In this document: positions 1 through 9,000 of the stretch, piece after piece | How the letters are laid out: every line of letters starts with the position of its first letter | Position numbering within the stretch: position 1 is the stretch's first letter | DNA from: an uncultured Roseburia sp. | GTDB lineage: Bacteria > Bacillota_A > Clostridia > Lachnospirales > Lachnospiraceae | Direction of reading: 5' to 3' | Assembly (NCBI GenBank): GCA_900753715.1 | Contig: CAAEAE010000190.1 | Location: 1-64,000, forward strand | Length of the DNA stretch: 64,000 nucleotides | Notes under the pieces: model-generated | Seen by the model: the letters and a program-made list of their open reading frames with translations, nothing else | What the model was told of the DNA's origin: nothing | Database searches by the model: none | Program-made: the position numbers and the translations under genes

Positions 1-6
1 AAGAGG

Positions 7-1518
7 ATGAAGAGAAGGAGTTTTAAGATTCTTTGGGGTCTGGTACTTGCAGCGGGAATGTTACTTTCACCGTTTGCGGATGTCCATGCAGAGGATGGAC
101 TCGAAAATGGATATACCTACAATTATGATTATTGGGAAGAAATCCAGTATTCTCCGGATGCTTACAGCACGGTGGGAGTTTATACAGCGGCAGAACTTGG
201 ACTGGATAAAAATTTGAGTTCCCCACAGGGAATGTGTGTACAGGGAAAAGAGGTTTATATCTGTGATACCGGAAACAACCGGATTTTACAGTTAAACCGG
301 ACCAGCAATGAAAAATTTGAACTGGTACGCATTATTGATGAAATAAAAGGATGCGATAATACTGCATTATCGGGACCGACAGATATCAGTGTCGATGAAG
401 ACGGAATCATGTATATCTGTGATAAGGAAAATAACCGGATTTTAAAAATTGACAAGGACTTAAATTATCTGATGGAATTTGGAAAGCCGACAGATGCGAC
501 GTTTGACCAGTCGCTGTCTTTCCTGCCGGATAAGCTGGTTGTGGACGGTGCCGGAAGAGTGTACTGCATTGCGGATAACGTCAATAAGGGAATTGTCAAG
601 TATGAAAATGACGGAACATTTACCGGATTTTACGGTGCCAGTCAGGTTACCTATGACTGGGCGGATTATATCTGGAAGAAATTTTCCACACAGGCACAGC
701 GTGCAGCACTGGAATCATTTGTTCCGACAGAGTATGACAATGTCTATATGGATTCCGAAGGATTTATTTTTACATGCACTACAAATGTGAGCTCAAATGG
801 TATCAAAAGTGGTGAAGACGAACCGATTCGAAGACTCAATCTGATGGGAAACAATATTTTAATTACAAACGGAAATTTCCGGCCGATTGGAGATATCTAC
901 TGGGGAAAAGCCGGTGGCTACGACGGACCATCTTTGATTGCAGATGTGACAGCGTTAGAGAATGGAATTTATTTTGGAATAGACAGGGTGAGAGGCAGAT
1001 TGTTTGCCTATGATACACAGGGAAATCTGTTATATGCGTTTGGTGGAAACGGAAATCAGGACGGATATTTTAAGCGCCCCGAAGCGTTAGAACATATGGG
1101 AAAAGACCTTCTGGTGCTTGATTCCCAGGACGCAAGTTTTACCGTATTTACCCCGACCGTATTTGGAAATAAGATTTACCAGGCGATTGCTGAATATGAC
1201 CAGGGAGATTATGAGAAATCCGGAGAAACCTGGCGGGAAGTTATGAACATGAATGGAAATTATGACCAGGCATATATCGGAATCGGAAGGGCTTTGATGC
1301 GTCAGGGAGAATACAAAGAGGCAATGAAGTACTTCCGGCTTAAGTGGGATGATGACAATTATTCCAAGGCGTTTAAGCAGTACCGCAAGGAGTGGGTGGA
1401 AGAACATATTGGATGGATTTTTCTGGCAGTATTTCTTTTATTTATCCTTCCGATGATTGTGGGAAGAGTGAAGAAAGTAAAATTTCAGATTGATACCGCA
1501 GAGATTTTTAAAAGTTGA
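7..1518 (+). CDS. Secreted NHL-repeat / TPR protein with C-terminal membrane anchor
   Basis: 503 residues. A signal peptide covers about residues 1-28 (basic start, hydrophobic core, cleavage near VHAED). NHL-type beta-propeller repeats follow; the clearest carry ICDTGNNRILQL and ICDKENNRILKI (about 80-150), with further repeats to about 380. Residues 390-460 look like TPR helices (YDQGDYEKSGETWREVM, GIGRALMRQGEYKEAMKYF). A transmembrane helix at about 470-488 precedes a short basic tail. The protein should therefore sit outside the cell, tethered at its C-terminus. It lies 18 bases upstream of a Yip1-like gene and heads a sugar ABC transporter locus. No catalytic motif is visible, so a binding or scaffold role is inferred. 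The window starts six bases before the ATG, so its promoter is not visible. Confidence 0.85.
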   Translation: MKRRSFKILWGLVLAAGMLLSPFADVHAEDGLENGYTYNYDYWEEIQYSPDAYSTVGVYTAAELGLDKNLSSPQGMCVQGKEVYICDTGNNRILQLNRTSNEKFELVRIIDEIKGCDNTALSGPTDISVDEDGIMYICDKENNRILKIDKDLNYLMEFGKPTDATFDQSLSFLPDKLVVDGAGRVYCIADNVNKGIVKYENDGTFTGFYGASQVTYDWADYIWKKFSTQAQRAALESFVPTEYDNVYMDSEGFIFTCTTNVSSNGIKSGEDEPIRRLNLMGNNILITNGNFRPIGDIYWGKAGGYDGPSLIADVTALENGIYFGIDRVRGRLFAYDTQGNLLYAFGGNGNQDGYFKRPEALEHMGKDLLVLDSQDASFTVFTPTVFGNKIYQAIAEYDQGDYEKSGETWREVMNMNGNYDQAYIGIGRALMRQGEYKEAMKYFRLKWDDDNYSKAFKQYRKEWVEEHIGWIFLAVFLLFILPMIVGRVKKVKFQIDTAEIFKS

Positions 1519-1536
1519 CAGGGAATGGAGGCAGAT

Positions 1537-2193
1537 ATGCTAGCTTCATTAAAGAATAAAGAAAAATACAGCCGCTATTTTGGCAGCCTCAAATATGCTC
1601 TTTATGTCATTACACATCCGCTGGATGGTTTTTGGGACTTGACGCATGAGAAGCGCGGTTCTATTGCAGCAGCAAATACAATTGTAATTTTGACAGTGCT
1701 GGCACGCATTATGTCACTGCAGTTTACAAGTTTCCTGTTTATGCAGGTTTACTGGGAAGATGTCAATATCTTTTTATATATTGCAAGTATTCTTTTTCCA
1801 TTGGCGCTGTTTTGCGTTGGAAACTGGGGACTTACCACACTGTTTGATGGAAAGGGAAGATTGTCACAGATTTATATGGGAACAGCTTATGCGATGACAC
1901 CTTATCCGCTCATCCAGTTTCCGATGATTCTGTTAAGCAATGTGGTTACAAAAGAAGAGGGAACATTTTATCATTTTGCAGTGGTACTTTCCCTGGCGTG
2001 GGCAGCGTTACTGATTATCTGTGCCATGATGGAAATTCATGAGTACAGCCTTAGCAAAACACTTTTGTTTATGGTGGCATCTGTTTTTGCCATGATGGTG
2101 ATGGTATTTATCTTATTACTGTTTTTTAGCATGATTAGTCAGGGAATTGCCTATTTCGTATCAATTGCCAAAGAAATCATGTTTCGGATGTAA
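1537..2193 (+). CDS. Yip1-domain-like polytopic membrane protein
   Basis: 218 residues from the ATG at 1537, chosen because GGAGG at 1527-1531 lies five bases upstream; an in-frame ATG at 1525 has no such site. After a short cytosolic start there are about five hydrophobic segments (roughly residues 45-65, 78-98, 120-140, 155-172, 185-210). The composition and the motif AYAMTPYPLIQFP fit the Yip1/YIF1-like family. Family members are integral membrane proteins; their bacterial function is not established. The gene lies between the NHL/TPR and DUF5696 genes with short gaps, suggesting one operon and perhaps one membrane complex linked to the importer downstream. That link is inference. Confidence 0.75.
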   Translation: MLASLKNKEKYSRYFGSLKYALYVITHPLDGFWDLTHEKRGSIAAANTIVILTVLARIMSLQFTSFLFMQVYWEDVNIFLYIASILFPLALFCVGNWGLTTLFDGKGRLSQIYMGTAYAMTPYPLIQFPMILLSNVVTKEEGTFYHFAVVLSLAWAALLIICAMMEIHEYSLSKTLLFMVASVFAMMVMVFILLLFFSMISQGIAYFVSIAKEIMFRM

Positions 2194-2215
2194 CGGGTAG
2201 GGGGGAAAGAAAAAC

Positions 2216-4783
2216 ATGAAAGTGAAAGCTGCATTGAAAGAACAGGCAAAAAGCCTCCTGGTGCCAGTATTGTTTCTTCTGGCAATTGGAATTGTGGCAC
2301 TTACTGTATCTCTTATTCCGGAAGAAGAGGAGACAGCAGAGGTGATACCGGTAAGCAAATATGAGGGAAACGGCGGGGAGCTGGTACTGGAAAATGATTC
2401 CGTAAAGTTTGTACTGGATGCAGAAACAACACAGTTTTCCGTGACACAGAAGGATAATGGAACCGTGTGGTACTCAAATCCACAGGATGCAGATGAAGAT
2501 CCGGTGGCATTGCCGTCAGACATTGAGAATCTTAAGTCCACGCTGCTTTTGACATACAGTACCATTAACGGAGTTGATACACTGTACAACAATTATAAAT
2601 ATAGTATCGCGGCTAAAAATTATGAGATTGAGCAGGGAACAGATTTTATCAAAGTTCACTATTCGGTTGGCGAGATGGAAAAAGAGTTTATGATTCCAAA
2701 AGTCATCACAGAGGAACGGATGCTTTCTTTTATGGAGCAGATGAGTAAAACGGACGCCAGCACTGTAGGGGATTCTTACAAGAAATATGATATTAACAAT
2801 CTCGGAAAGAAAGATAACCGTGAGGAACTTTTAGAACAGTATCCGGTTCTTGAAACAGAAGTCATTTATGTACTGCGAAACGGTGTAAAAGACAATATGA
2901 AAAAGAAGTTAGAACAGTATTTCGCAGATGCCGGTTATACCGCAGAGGATTATGCTTCTGACAAGGAGCTTGACTTATCAGAATCATCTTCATCAAAACC
3001 GGTCTTTAATATCAGTGTGGTCTATCGGTTAGAAGGTCAGGATTTGCTGGTATCGGTTCCGATGAATGAAATTGAGTATAAAGAGGATTATCCGCTTATT
3101 ACGGTAAATGTGCTTCCTTATTTCGGGGCAGGCACAACGAATGAAGAAGGCTATCTGCTGGTGCCGGAAGGAGGAGGTTCGATTATCAATTTTAATAACG
3201 GAAAGACAGCGCAGAGCAGTTACTATTCCAATCTTTACGGATGGGATATGGCGCAGGGAAGAGATTATCTTGTGCATGAAACGCGTGTTTATTATGGACT
3301 GTTCGGAATTTCCAAAGGAGACAGTTCCATGCTGTGTATGTTGGAGGATGGAGCTTCCTATGCGGGCATCAATGCAGATATCAGTGGAAGAAACAACAGC
3401 TATAACTTTGTAAGTGCAAATTACACCCTGCTTCACAGGGAACAGTGTGATGTGGCAGATAAATATAACGGTGAGATGTTTATGTATGAGCAGGCAATTC
3501 CGGATGAGACAATTGTGCAGCGTTACCGTTTCGTTGATTCCGGCAGCTATGTGGATATGGCAAATGTGTATCATGACTATCTGGAACAGAAATATCCGGA
3601 TGCTTTTGTGAAGAAAGAGGATACAGATGTACCGGTAGCAGTTGAAATTCTTGGAGCAGTTGATAAAGTAGAACAAATCTGTGGAATTCCTGTGTCGAGA
3701 CCGCTTGCACTCACTACATATGAAGAGGCGGAAGGGATGATAACGGATTTAAAGAAATCCGGAATTGAGGACCTTTCGGTGAAGTTAAGTGGTTGGGCAA
3801 ACGGTGGTATCAATCAGAAGATTTTAAAGAAGGTAAAATTAGTTGGAAGACTTGGAAGTAAAAAAGATTTAAAGAATCTGACTTCCTGTGCCGCAGAGAA
3901 TCAGGTAGACCTTTATTTAGACGGAGTAGCGACCTATGAATATGACAGCAATCTTTTGAATGGCTTTCTTGTTTTTAGGGATGCGGCAACCTTTGCGAAC
4001 AAGAAGAGAGTGAAGCTACTTCCGTTTGACAAAATTTATTATGGTGAGCAGAATGACCAGAACCCGTATTATTTACTGAAGCCGGAGATAATTCTTCAGA
4101 ATGTAGAGAATCTTTCAAAGGCAGCGGACACTTACGGTGGGGCAGGGATTTCACTCCGGGATATCGGTTATGAATTGTCGGCGGATTATAACCAGAAACA
4201 GCTTGTGACCAGAGAGAACATGAAGAAAGAGCAGGTGGCACTTTTAAATGGGATCAAGGCATCCGGTCAGAAGGTTATGACCAATATGGGAAACGATTAT
4301 ACACTCGGTGTGACGGATTTTATTACCAATATGGATTTAAACGGTTCCGGCTATACCATTTTAGATGCGGCAGTTCCTTTTTATCAGATTGCGATTCATG
4401 GATATGTGAATTATGCAGGGGAGGCATTAAACCTGACAGCTGATTGCGAGGAAGAGCTTTTAAAATCAGCAGAGTATGGAGCAGGACTTTATTTTTCCCT
4501 GATGGATGCAGATGCTACAGAATTGCAGAACACGAAGTATACACAGTATTTTGGCGCAAATTATGAGGCTTCAAAGGATGAACTTTTTGCAATTTATACA
4601 AGATATCAAAAGGAGCTTGGCAGTGTTTTTCATCAGAGAATCGTAGACCATGCAATTTTAGACAGTGGCATTACACTTACTGTTTATGAAGATGGAACAA
4701 AGGTATATGTAAATTATAACTATGATAATGTAACGACGGACGGAATAGAGATACCGGCAAGGGATTATCTGGTGATGCCGTAA
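2216..4783 (+). CDS. DUF5696-like membrane-anchored protein, possible glycosidase-like fold
   Basis: 855 residues, with an AGGGGGGAAA ribosome site before the ATG at 2216. A single N-terminal membrane helix (about 13-33) should leave the rest outside the cell. The N-terminal half is beta-rich (for example GELVLENDSVKFVLD, then a GGGSIINFNNG loop near 320). The C-terminal half from about 480 has an alternating pattern (DLKKSGIEDLSVKLSGW, DLYLDGVATYEYDSN, GISLRDIGYELSADYN) suggestive of a TIM barrel as in carbohydrate-active enzymes. I recognise the family as DUF5696, which as I recall often travels with sugar ABC transporters. No catalytic pair can be assigned by eye. It ends 24 bases before the first permease gene. 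Confidence 0.75.
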   Translation: MKVKAALKEQAKSLLVPVLFLLAIGIVALTVSLIPEEEETAEVIPVSKYEGNGGELVLENDSVKFVLDAETTQFSVTQKDNGTVWYSNPQDADEDPVALPSDIENLKSTLLLTYSTINGVDTLYNNYKYSIAAKNYEIEQGTDFIKVHYSVGEMEKEFMIPKVITEERMLSFMEQMSKTDASTVGDSYKKYDINNLGKKDNREELLEQYPVLETEVIYVLRNGVKDNMKKKLEQYFADAGYTAEDYASDKELDLSESSSSKPVFNISVVYRLEGQDLLVSVPMNEIEYKEDYPLITVNVLPYFGAGTTNEEGYLLVPEGGGSIINFNNGKTAQSSYYSNLYGWDMAQGRDYLVHETRVYYGLFGISKGDSSMLCMLEDGASYAGINADISGRNNSYNFVSANYTLLHREQCDVADKYNGEMFMYEQAIPDETIVQRYRFVDSGSYVDMANVYHDYLEQKYPDAFVKKEDTDVPVAVEILGAVDKVEQICGIPVSRPLALTTYEEAEGMITDLKKSGIEDLSVKLSGWANGGINQKILKKVKLVGRLGSKKDLKNLTSCAAENQVDLYLDGVATYEYDSNLLNGFLVFRDAATFANKKRVKLLPFDKIYYGEQNDQNPYYLLKPEIILQNVENLSKAADTYGGAGISLRDIGYELSADYNQKQLVTRENMKKEQVALLNGIKASGQKVMTNMGNDYTLGVTDFITNMDLNGSGYTILDAAVPFYQIAIHGYVNYAGEALNLTADCEEELLKSAEYGAGLYFSLMDADATELQNTKYTQYFGANYEASKDELFAIYTRYQKELGSVFHQRIVDHAILDSGITLTVYEDGTKVYVNYNYDNVTTDGIEIPARDYLVMP

Positions 4784-4807
4784 AATGAGGGAAAGGGGTT
4801 ATACGAT

Positions 4808-5713
4808 ATGAAGAAGCAAAGGAAGTTAAGAGGGCTTCAAAGAAAAAAGATGGTAGCCGGATATCTGTTTATCATGCCTTTTATCCTTGGTTTTCTGGCA
4901 TTTATGGTGAAGCCGTTTTTGCAGTCACTTTATATGAGCTTTTGTAATGTGGAGATAAGCTCGACCGGTTTTCATATGATTTTTGCCGGAATGGCCAACT
5001 ATATCAGAGCCTTTACCATAGACACGGAATTTAACCGTCTTCTGGTCGAGGAAATTGCCAAGATGACATACAACTCACTGGCAATCATGGTATTCAGTTT
5101 CTTTGTGGCACTGATTCTGAATCAGAAATTTAAGGGACGTGCATTTGTACGTGCGGTGTTTTTCCTTCCGGTTATCCTATCATCGGGTGTCATTCTTGGA
5201 ATTGAGAGCGATAATTCACTGCTTGCAAGTGTACAGGATGCGATTCAGGATTCCATCGGAACTGCAAGCATTACAGACACCATCCAGAACATTCTGGTGA
5301 CGAGCGGAGTGGGAATTAAAGCCTTTGAAAAAGTGTTTGAAATTGTAGATGGTGTATACGATGTGGCGATTGCATCAGGTATCCAGATTATCATCTTTTT
5401 GTCAGGGCTGCAGACCATTTCCACGAGTATGTATGAGGCGGCAAGTCTGGAAGGATGTACGAAGTGGGAATGCCTCTGGAAGGTTACATTTCCGATGATT
5501 AGTTCGTTGTTTTTAGTAAACTGGGTTTATACTATCATTGATTTCTGTATGAGGTCGGACAATGAGGTGATGGAAAAAATCAGTAATACGATGATTGTAG
5601 ACATGAATTACGGCTTTGCCTCCTCCATGGCATGGATTTACTTTATGATTGTCATTGCCATAGTAGGAATCAGCTCATTGATTATATCAAAGGGGGTTTA
5701 CTATTATGAGTAG
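4808..5713 (+). CDS. CUT1-type sugar ABC transporter permease (LplB/UgpA-like)
   Basis: 301 residues, six predicted membrane helices, and a cytoplasmic EAA loop that contacts the ATPase (EAASLEGCTKWECLWKVTFP, about 211-230). This is a MalF/LplB-type inner-membrane permease of the carbohydrate-uptake-1 family. Residues 139-185 form an unusually long extracytoplasmic insertion rich in I, D, S and V (DSIGTASITDTIQ), larger than in a minimal LplB homologue. The stop overlaps the next permease gene by eight bases, which indicates coupled translation. No ATPase gene is nearby; CUT1 systems in Firmicutes often share one encoded elsewhere, so the substrate cannot be read from this gene alone. Confidence 0.9.
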   Translation: MKKQRKLRGLQRKKMVAGYLFIMPFILGFLAFMVKPFLQSLYMSFCNVEISSTGFHMIFAGMANYIRAFTIDTEFNRLLVEEIAKMTYNSLAIMVFSFFVALILNQKFKGRAFVRAVFFLPVILSSGVILGIESDNSLLASVQDAIQDSIGTASITDTIQNILVTSGVGIKAFEKVFEIVDGVYDVAIASGIQIIIFLSGLQTISTSMYEAASLEGCTKWECLWKVTFPMISSLFLVNWVYTIIDFCMRSDNEVMEKISNTMIVDMNYGFASSMAWIYFMIVIAIVGISSLIISKGVYYYE

Positions 5714-6722
5714 AACAGTGGCAAAAATCAGCCGGAGAGAAAAATGGAAACGTTATATTGAGAAGAACCGTAAAGGAAACTGGTATTTTTTGAAGAAAGA
5801 TGCAAAAGAAATTGTGTTTCGGATAATAAGATTTTTCATGCTGTTTGGAATGTGTTTTTTGATTTTGCAGCCGATTTTAAACAAGATTTCGGTCAGTTTT
5901 ATGGCAGAAAAAGATTTGTATAATCCGATGGTAATTGCCATTCCGGAAAACGTCACAACAGCCAATTATGAACTTGCATCGCAGTTTATGGATTACTGGC
6001 GGACACTTGGAAATACGATACTTGTATCCCTTACGATTGCGTTGCTTCAGATTGCTGTTTGTACAGTGGTTGGATATGGATTTGCAAGATTTGAATTCCC
6101 GTTTAAGAAGTTCTGGTTTTTGTGTGTGATGTTAGTGATTGTGATTCCGCCGCAGACGATTTCAACGTCGTTGCATCTGCATTTCCGATACTTTGACATC
6201 CTTGGAATCATACAGGCGGTGACAGGTCACACCTTAAATCTGAGAGGTTCCGTTCTTCCATATTATTTGATGAGTGCAGGCTGCATGGGGTTGAAAAATG
6301 GACTGTATATATACATGATAAGGCAGTTTTTCCGCAATATTCCAAAGGAAATGGAAGAGGCAGCTTATGTGGATGGCTGTGGAATGCTTGAGACATTCGT
6401 AAAAATTATGCTTCCGGATGCAAAACCGATTCTGACGTCCTGCTTTTTATTTGCCTTCGTATGGCAGTGGACAGACAGCTTTTATTCCAAGATGTTTCTT
6501 GGAAATATTAAATTATTATCGATTCAGCTGGCACAGATTGGAGAAAAATTAGGAAACTACCTTATGTATACCCTTCATCGGGCAACCGGAGCTTCCGTGG
6601 GTTATACCCAGTGTATCGTATCTACCGGAACGCTGATGGTGATACTTCCAATCCTGATTCTCTATCTGTTTGCACAGAAGGGATTTGTAGAGAGCTTAAG
6701 CAGCACAGGAATTAAAATGTAG
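5706..6722 (+). CDS. CUT1-type sugar ABC transporter permease (YtcP/UgpE-like)
   Basis: 338 residues, the second permease of the pair. An unusually long basic cytosolic N-terminus (about residues 1-38) precedes six membrane helices. The EAA motif is EEAAYVDGCGMLETFVKIMLP (split by family position at about 218-238). The ATG overlaps the end of the upstream permease by eight bases, so the two subunits should be made in equal amounts. A hairpin in the 72-base gap after this gene separates it from the binding-protein gene. MalG-like role: it forms the membrane channel with the upstream subunit and docks an ATPase that is not encoded in the window. Confidence 0.9.
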   Translation: MSRTVAKISRREKWKRYIEKNRKGNWYFLKKDAKEIVFRIIRFFMLFGMCFLILQPILNKISVSFMAEKDLYNPMVIAIPENVTTANYELASQFMDYWRTLGNTILVSLTIALLQIAVCTVVGYGFARFEFPFKKFWFLCVMLVIVIPPQTISTSLHLHFRYFDILGIIQAVTGHTLNLRGSVLPYYLMSAGCMGLKNGLYIYMIRQFFRNIPKEMEEAAYVDGCGMLETFVKIMLPDAKPILTSCFLFAFVWQWTDSFYSKMFLGNIKLLSIQLAQIGEKLGNYLMYTLHRATGASVGYTQCIVSTGTLMVILPILILYLFAQKGFVESLSSTGIKM

Positions 6723-6731
6723 CGGTATAAA

Positions 6732-6753
6732 TCTGCGGAAGATTTCCGGCAGA
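6732..6753 (+). promoter_or_regulatory. Intercistronic hairpin before the binding-protein gene
   Basis: Arms TCTGC-GGAA and TTCC-G-GCAGA fold around a GAT loop with one bulged G. No T-run follows, so this is not a standard terminator. It lies between permease and solute-binding-protein genes, where hairpins often act as processing or stability elements that raise binding-protein mRNA. The role is inferred. Confidence 0.4.
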
Positions 6754-6794
6754 CTTATATATAGGAGAAGTGTTTATTAAAAGGAGGAAGAAAC

Positions 6795-8282
6795 ATGAGA
6801 AATTGGAAACGGTTCGCAGCAGTGATGATGGCAGCTGCAACAATGGTAACAGGTCTTACCGCATGTGGTGGAAACAGCACAGCAGGTACATCCGGAAACG
6901 GGGATGCAGCAAACAGCGGTGACGAAAACAAAGTATCTGGTGTGGAAGATGTTGCTGCCGGAACAGAAAGTGGTTCCGATGATGGTGAAATCGGTCAGTA
7001 TACGGTATTAACCGATGCAGACGGAAATCCGTATGACTTAGGTGGCATGGACATTATCATTTACGACTGGTTTACAGCAGACCAGGAAGATGATGAAGAT
7101 GCAAGTGCATATGATGAGGCGCGTGAAGAGTATCTTGACTGGATTCAGTCAACATATAATTTTACAATTAAACAGAAGGCAATGACTTCCTGGGCAGACA
7201 GTCCGGAGGACTTCTCCAACTATGCAGCAACTGGAGGCGATGAAAACTACATTTTCTGTCTGTATCAGGGCGGTGCACTGATGTCCGCAGAAGCAAATGG
7301 GCTGCTGTATGATTTAAGTACACTGGATTGTCTTGATTTTTCGGATTCCAAGTGGGAAAGCTCCGTGGCACAGCTTATGACAACAAGTGATGGAAAAGTA
7401 TACGGAATGAGAGCCATTCCGCACGAGGCAACCGCAGGAATTTATTTTAATAAGAGACTGCTCCAAGAAGCCGGAATTGATCCGGAGTCCATTTATGAGC
7501 TTCAGAGAAACAAAGAGTGGACCTGGGATAAGTTTGAAGAACTTTGTCAGCAGGTACAGAAGGATACGGACAACGATGGTGTCATCGACCAGTATGCAAT
7601 GACAAACTTTACCAGTTCCCTGTATCCGGCAGCCGTTATTTCCAATGGCGGTCAGTTTGTTGGAAAAGATGAAAAAGGAATGTATTACAATGATCTTGAG
7701 TCTGATGCAACCATGGAGGCATTAAACTGGGCACTTGATATGCTGGATAAGTATGAGATGGTATATCCGGAAGATGCAGCGTGGGATTATACATATACTG
7801 CTTTTGCAAACGGTGAGGCTGTGTTTACCTGTGCGGAGGCATATCGTGCCGGTGACTGGTCTGGCGAAGATGGAATGGAAGACGAATTTGGATTTGTCTG
7901 CTTCCCGATGGGACCACGCATGGATCATTATGTAAACTATGCACAGGATAACGTTTTTGTCATTCCGTCCTGCTATGATGAAGATAAGGCATGGAAACTC
8001 GCATTTGCATATAACCTTTACACAGATCCGGTTCCGGGGTATGAGGACTACGAAGCATGGAAAGTGGATTATATGAAATCCTTCTGTGATACGGAATCTG
8101 TTGATGAAACAATTGCTACAATGGTTGATTCCGGTGTGCCGCTGTTCGAGAAGGCTATCAACGGAATTGATATGGGACCAGACCTTTACTGGGGCATCAG
8201 CAAGGACAATACTCCTGCCCAGCAAGCAGAGGCAATCCGCAATACCTGGAAGGCATATATTGACACTGCAAACGGTTTATAA
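6795..8282 (+). CDS. Extracellular sugar-binding lipoprotein of the ABC importer
   Basis: 495 residues. A lipoprotein signal peptide ends in LTAC, giving lipid-modified Cys24, followed by a G/S/T/N/D-rich linker to about residue 70. The mature part is a family-1 extracellular solute-binding fold (YNFTIKQKAMTSWADSPEDF; AGIYFNKRLLQEAGID; WTWDKFEELCQQV), typical of oligosaccharide-binding subunits such as LplA and UgpB. DTDNDGVIDQYAM at about 255 resembles a calcium-binding loop seen in several such proteins. AAGGAGG lies just upstream of the ATG. It works with the two permeases immediately upstream. The ligand is unknown; the downstream GH115 and esterase genes make a decorated xylan-type oligosaccharide the best guess. 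Confidence 0.92.
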   Translation: MRNWKRFAAVMMAAATMVTGLTACGGNSTAGTSGNGDAANSGDENKVSGVEDVAAGTESGSDDGEIGQYTVLTDADGNPYDLGGMDIIIYDWFTADQEDDEDASAYDEAREEYLDWIQSTYNFTIKQKAMTSWADSPEDFSNYAATGGDENYIFCLYQGGALMSAEANGLLYDLSTLDCLDFSDSKWESSVAQLMTTSDGKVYGMRAIPHEATAGIYFNKRLLQEAGIDPESIYELQRNKEWTWDKFEELCQQVQKDTDNDGVIDQYAMTNFTSSLYPAAVISNGGQFVGKDEKGMYYNDLESDATMEALNWALDMLDKYEMVYPEDAAWDYTYTAFANGEAVFTCAEAYRAGDWSGEDGMEDEFGFVCFPMGPRMDHYVNYAQDNVFVIPSCYDEDKAWKLAFAYNLYTDPVPGYEDYEAWKVDYMKSFCDTESVDETIATMVDSGVPLFEKAINGIDMGPDLYWGISKDNTPAQQAEAIRNTWKAYIDTANGL

Positions 8283-8293
8283 TTAACAGGACA

Positions 8294-8329
8294 ATAATGG
8301 GATGGTAACTTAGGATACCATCCCATTAT
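8294..8329 (+). promoter_or_regulatory. Perfect 14-bp hairpin after the binding-protein gene
   Basis: Arms ATAATGGGATGGTA and TACCATCCCATTAT pair perfectly around an eight-base loop. A CTGCAGG sequence follows instead of a U-tract, so full termination is not expected. It probably protects the 3' end of the binding-protein message or partly limits read-through into the YesL and glycosidase genes. Confidence 0.55.
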
Positions 8330-8349
8330 CTGCAGGAAGGAAGAAGAAA

Positions 8350-9000
8350 ATGGGAAGTGTATTTCGTTTGGAAGGCGGTCTGATGGGAGCGCTTACAAAA
8401 ATATCGGATATCTGTATCATCAGTCTGCTATGGCTGTTTTGCTGCCTGCCGGTTGTGACAATCGGGGCATCCACGACGGCAGCCTATTATACAGTTATAA
8501 AAGTGGTCAGGCGTCAGTCCGGCAATCTTACACAAAGCTTTTTTCATTCATTCCGTGAGAATCTGAAAGACAGCCTGGCTGTGAATCTGAGTTATCTGGC
8601 GTTGACAGGGCTGCTTGTCTTTAATATTTATACGGTATATCAGTCTCTTGAAACATATGAGATGGCGCTGTTTCTGCTGTTTTTATATACAGCATGCCTG
8701 TTTCTTATTTTTATGGCAGGACTTTATACCTATGCATTTTTATCGAGATTTTCCATGGAAAGAAAGAATCTCATTATAATTTCCTGGCTTGCAATGTTTC
8801 GTCATATGCCATCCTCACTGCTTCTTTTAGCGCTGTTTCTGCTGACCTGTATTGTGATTGTGGCATTTCCGATTGGAGCCATTTTTATGCCGGGTGTATT
8901 TATTGCGTGCTACAGCAGAATCATGGAACATATTTTAAGAAAATATATGACAGCCGAGATGCTTGCAAAGTGGGAAGAAGATGAGGTGGATGCGCAGTGA
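8350..9000 (+). CDS. YesL-family (DUF624) membrane protein
   Basis: 216 residues with about five membrane helices (roughly 15-45, 78-98, 104-128, 145-185) and the family-typical start ISLLWLFCCLPVVTIGAST, in which a pore-like CLPVVTIG segment is followed by small residues. YesL-like proteins occur throughout Gram-positive bacteria next to CUT1 transporters and rhamnogalacturonan or xylan enzymes; their biochemical role is not established. The last bases overlap the GTG start of the GH115 gene (GTGA), so the membrane protein and the glycosidase are translationally coupled. Confidence 0.88.
   Translation: MGSVFRLEGGLMGALTKISDICIISLLWLFCCLPVVTIGASTTAAYYTVIKVVRRQSGNLTQSFFHSFRENLKDSLAVNLSYLALTGLLVFNIYTVYQSLETYEMALFLLFLYTACLFLIFMAGLYTYAFLSRFSMERKNLIIISWLAMFRHMPSSLLLLALFLLTCIVIVAFPIGAIFMPGVFIACYSRIMEHILRKYMTAEMLAKWEEDEVDAQ

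Noticed and set aside
3029..3676. 215-codon minus-strand ORF inside the DUF5696 gene
   Set aside because: It is antisense to a well-supported plus-strand gene, has no ribosome site and has a Cys/His/Ile-rich shadow composition.
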